Part shown: positions 40,323 through 42,638 of the stretch, one piece after another
Layout of the letters: each line of letters begins with the position of its first letter
How positions within the stretch are numbered: the stretch's first letter is position 1
NCBI GenBank assembly: GCA_051880475.1
Contig: JBJEOA010000043.1
Location: forward strand, 1-42,638
Length of the DNA: 42,638 nt
Source: JAUUSJ01 sp051880475
GTDB taxonomy: Bacteria; Bacillota; Clostridia; Lachnospirales; Lachnospiraceae
Direction: 5' to 3'
Notes under the pieces: generated by a model
Database searches by the model: none
What the model saw: only the letters and a program-made list of their open reading frames with translations
What the model was told of the DNA's origin: nothing
Translations under genes and position numbers: made by a program

Positions 40323-41015
40323 CTAAACAATTCTTCGTATCGCTAAAATCCTTGTAAAAGTAGCAGAATCTCCATATACAATTCCTCTTCTTGAGTTAGC
40401 AGCATGTACAATCTTATTATTCCCTGCATAGATAGCTACATGACCACTATAACAAATCAAATCTCCTGGCTTTGCCTGAGAAAGATTTGCTATCTTTCTT
40501 CCAGCAAACCGCTGTGCATAAGATGTACGTGGAAGATTATATCCAAACTGTCTATACACACTCATCGTAAATCCAGAGCAATCTGCTCCTCTCGTTAGGC
40601 TTGTTCCACCCCAAACATAGGGATTACCGACAAACTTTTTCGCATAGGAAACAATACTAGCACCTTTTGTACCAACAGAGGAACTTACTACTTTATTAGA
40701 AGTACTAGCTGTCCCCGTAGAAATATAGCCTTTTTTTACATAACCTGTCTTTCCCGCGTATTTTATCTTATACCAGTTCGTTCCCGTCTTCAAAATAGTG
40801 ACCCTAGCACCCTTTTTTAAAATCTTAATAATCTTAGATTTAGTACTCGCCGACTTTCTCATATTTAGATAGTAAGCCTTTACCGTTCCTGTTTTAGATG
40901 CCGCCTCCACCTGGTGCATCTCATTTGTGGAATCTCCTATACTCACATATTGCACTAGCATCATTGCCAAAAGAAAACAACTTACTATTTTTATCAAAAT
41001 CTTTTTTTTATTCAT
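40323..41015 (-). CDS. Secreted single-SH3b NlpC/P60 cell-wall hydrolase 3
   Basis: A 230-residue paralogue with one SH3 domain. The start at 41015 (MNKKKILIKIVSCFLLAMML) has AGGAG upstream. Signal cleavage is likely near VEA-AS. The SH3 domain is at about residues 42-100 (YYLNMRKSASTKSKIIKILK). The catalytic domain has GADCSGFTMSVYRQFGYNLP and the histidine motif CYSGHVAIYAGNNKIVHAAN. It is the shortest of the four, having lost or never gained the second SH3 domain. Upstream spacer 41054-41090 has an inverted repeat (ATAGGAGAAATC / GATTTCCCCTAT) that may be regulatory. Confidence 0.93.
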   Translation of the reverse strand: MNKKKILIKIVSCFLLAMMLVQYVSIGDSTNEMHQVEAASKTGTVKAYYLNMRKSASTKSKIIKILKKGARVTILKTGTNWYKIKYAGKTGYVKKGYISTGTASTSNKVVSSSVGTKGASIVSYAKKFVGNPYVWGGTSLTRGADCSGFTMSVYRQFGYNLPRTSYAQRFAGRKIANLSQAKPGDLICYSGHVAIYAGNNKIVHAANSRRGIVYGDSATFTRILAIRRIV

Positions 41016-41149
41016 TTTTCTTTTCTCCTGCATTTTTCATATTTTTCCAATAATATAGGAGAAATCAACTTATCTCGATTTCCCCTATAATTATTACGTA
41101 TGATATGATGTTGGGGTCAAAAGGTATTTTTCCACCAACGGATATCTTT

Positions 41150-42094
41150 TTAATTAATAATTCTTCGAATCGCCACAATCGGTCTATAACTTGCATTATT
41201 ACCTATAATAATACCTGTTTTATAAGTAGAAGCGTGCACGATTTTATTATTACCCATATATAACGCCACGTGCCCACTATAGCAAATTAAATCTCCTGGC
41301 TTTGCCTGAGAAAGATTTGCTACCTTTGTTCCAGCAAACCGCTGTGCATAAGATGTGCGAGGAATCGTATATCCAAAATATTTATATACACTCATTGTAA
41401 AACCTGAACAGTCTGTTCCGTTTGTTAAACTTGTTCCTCCGTATATATATGGATTTCCTAAAAACTTAACTGCATAATTCACAACGTCTTGTCCTGTCAC
41501 CTTCGTTGTAGGATTACCCTGTTCCGTTTTGTCCGTCGTTATAGCTTCATCATCTGGCTTTTGTGTTGATGGTACCTCGTTTTGTACTATCTTTATGTAC
41601 TTTTTTGCAACATATCCTGTCTGATTCCCTGACTCTACCTTATAAAAACTTCCACTGCTTGCCTTGACTGTAACCTTAGAACCTTTTATAAGAACTTTTT
41701 TAACACTAGATGTGAAATTAGCCTGAGAACGAACTGCAACCCAAAGTGCTGTTACCTTTCCGCTTTGTTCACTTGTATTTTCCTGTTCAGTTATCGCTGT
41801 ACCAAGAGTAATAAAGGATTTCCACACATATCCTGTCTTTCCGTTAGCTTGTACCTTATACCAGCCACCGCTTGAATCCAAAACAACAATCTGCTCGTTT
41901 GTACGCAGTGTTGCCACAATCGCTGAACTTGAATTTGCTGAACTTCTCATATATACAGCACTATTTACAGTACCTTTTCTCTGTGCTGCCTCTACAGTTA
42001 TCGTTGTACCTATCTGGTGACTAATGGGAGTAGCCTGTGTCACTGTCATCGCTAATGCAAGACATATCGCTACTTTTTTCACTCTCTTTATCAT
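41150..42094 (-). CDS. Secreted SH3b-SH3b-NlpC/P60 cell-wall hydrolase 4
   Basis: A 314-residue paralogue, the most divergent of the four. The start at 42094 (MIKRVKKVAICLALAMTVTQ) is chosen by AGGAGG 5 nt upstream. Signal cleavage is near VEA-AQ. Two SH3 domains (about residues 38-95 and 115-170) are followed by an acidic, threonine-rich linker (NEVPSTQKPDDEAITTDKTE). The catalytic domain has GTDCSGFTMSVYKYFGYTIP and CYSGHVALYMGNNKIVHAST. It has a consensus promoter of its own. Confidence 0.93.
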   Translation of the reverse strand: MIKRVKKVAICLALAMTVTQATPISHQIGTTITVEAAQRKGTVNSAVYMRSSANSSSAIVATLRTNEQIVVLDSSGGWYKVQANGKTGYVWKSFITLGTAITEQENTSEQSGKVTALWVAVRSQANFTSSVKKVLIKGSKVTVKASSGSFYKVESGNQTGYVAKKYIKIVQNEVPSTQKPDDEAITTDKTEQGNPTTKVTGQDVVNYAVKFLGNPYIYGGTSLTNGTDCSGFTMSVYKYFGYTIPRTSYAQRFAGTKVANLSQAKPGDLICYSGHVALYMGNNKIVHASTYKTGIIIGNNASYRPIVAIRRIIN

Positions 42095-42159
42095 AATACC
42101 TCCTAGATAGTTATTATATATTTTATTAAACATTTCTTTTTCATTTATTCATTAATGAA

Positions 42160-42188
42160 ATTATAATATACTTAGAATTATTTGTCAA
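42160..42188 (-). promoter_or_regulatory. Consensus promoter of NlpC/P60 gene 4
   Basis: On the minus strand TTGACA (42183-42188), a 17-bp spacer and TATAAT (42160-42165), a perfect match to consensus. A TTTAATATTTTTGTAA box (42195-42210) lies just upstream, as before gene 1. Confidence 0.88.
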
Positions 42189-42577
42189 TAATTATTTAAT
42201 ATTTTTGTAACATTTCGATTGTTTTTCTTTATATATTGTAATATTTCTCTTCTGGTAAAAGAAATAAACTATCTTTTCTCTTTTAGCTGTAATATCTAAC
42301 CTATTACTAGAAAGAAAGTCTACTACTTTATTCTTGCAATCGTGAACGTACTCCCCCGCCATAGAAACACCATATAAATATAGTACGGATAAAGTCGTAA
42401 ACTTTATAAAATTTTTATTATTTTGTTTTTCTTTATTATTGACATTTTTCGTGTTTTCCATTATTATATATACAATAATAATTATCATTATTATTTTTAG
42501 AAAGGAGGAATGTTAAGCAATTGAAATAATTAAAAAACAGGATAAAATATGTCATAATATACTCACGGAGGTGTATT

Positions 42578-42628
42578 ATGAATATATCAAATGGAATAAA
42601 TGATAAACCAAAAGATTTTGCAAAATGA
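42578..42628 (+). pseudogene. Start of a gene at the window edge with an early in-frame TGA
   Basis: A strong site (GGAGG, 7 nt) precedes an ATG that reads MNISNGINDKPKDFAK, then TGA, then IGV to the window end. The pattern NDKP...K-stop-IG weakly resembles the start of nucleobase permeases (NDKPPF-KW-type), in which case TGA would replace a TGG tryptophan codon. It could equally be a short leader peptide. A possible promoter is TTGAAA (42521-42526) with TAAAAT (42543-42548). The gene body lies beyond the window. Confidence 0.3.
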
Positions 42629-42638
42629 ATCGGTGTTT

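Noticed and set aside
42192..42488. 98-codon open frame on the minus strand (possible start at 42461)
   Set aside because: No ribosome binding site; its 3' end contains a box shared with NlpC/P60 gene 1 upstream DNA and abuts the gene 4 promoter; composition is that of AT-rich spacer.
1..42638. CRISPR array, prophage or integrative element
   Set aside because: No regularly spaced direct repeats with unique spacers, no integrase, phage or conjugation genes, and no tRNA-linked attachment site were seen.

Overview
The window looks like a low-GC Clostridia chromosome, most likely Lachnospiraceae. The evidence is AT-rich spacers, strong GGAGG-type ribosome binding sites, a long-form ribosome hibernation factor, meso-diaminopimelate dehydrogenase, and a paired secA-prfB. 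There are three runs of exactly 100 N (2550-2649, 4298-4397, 10597-10696). They are scaffold gaps whose true lengths are unknown. No rRNA, tRNA, CRISPR array, transposase or prophage gene was found.

Layout, left to right. (1) 1-4.9 kb: the last codons of a Fis-type (sigma-54 activator-like) regulator, then a convergent D-glucarate/galactarate catabolic operon on the minus strand: GntP-family permease, DapA-family aldolase/dehydratase, glucarate dehydratase gudD and tartronate semialdehyde reductase garR. (2) 5.3-10 kb: carB and ddh, each a single-gene unit with its own terminator. (3) 10.1-14 kb: a small membrane protein, nth, a zinc-ribbon protein, a RelB/DinJ-PIN toxin-antitoxin pair and an OGG1-type glycosylase, with the first repeat elements. 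(4) 14.1-16.6 kb: a plus-strand crotonase plus two-subunit CoA-transferase cassette with a strong promoter. (5) 25.3-16.7 kb, minus strand: a long tightly packed run comEB-tex-ribU-ycxB-like-tsaE-tsaB-rimI-small CxxC protein-rnz-tsaD-ispD, which holds the tRNA t6A genes tsaE, tsaB and tsaD. (6) 28.5-25.4 kb: an ACT protein (PheB-like), hom and lysC. (7) 32.5-28.7 kb: secA-prfB. (8) 32.5-35.2 kb: a divergent spacer with a dense DnaA-box cluster, then hpf with a structured leader, then a lipoprotein gene whose predicted transcript begins at a four-way-junction palindrome. (9) 35.2-37.1 kb: a FucO-like alcohol dehydrogenase and a TetR-family regulator. (10) 37.2-42.1 kb: four tandem secreted SH3b-NlpC/P60 cell-wall hydrolases.

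The most unusual content is non-coding. Four copies (one mostly hidden in a gap) of a nested-palindrome element lie between genes. Each has conserved outer ends, a conserved core of about 120 bp, and between them an arm whose sequence differs at every locus yet stays self-complementary. A fifth locus, 39795-39858, has ends and arm but no core. A second, unrelated palindromic element (34293-34507) folds on paper into a closing stem with three arms and starts where the lipoprotein promoter predicts transcription to begin. The third item is the DnaA-box cluster (five perfect TTATCCACA boxes and one near-perfect in 99 bp) far from any dnaA gene in view.

All calls rest on reading the sequence and on family knowledge; no database search or folding program was run.
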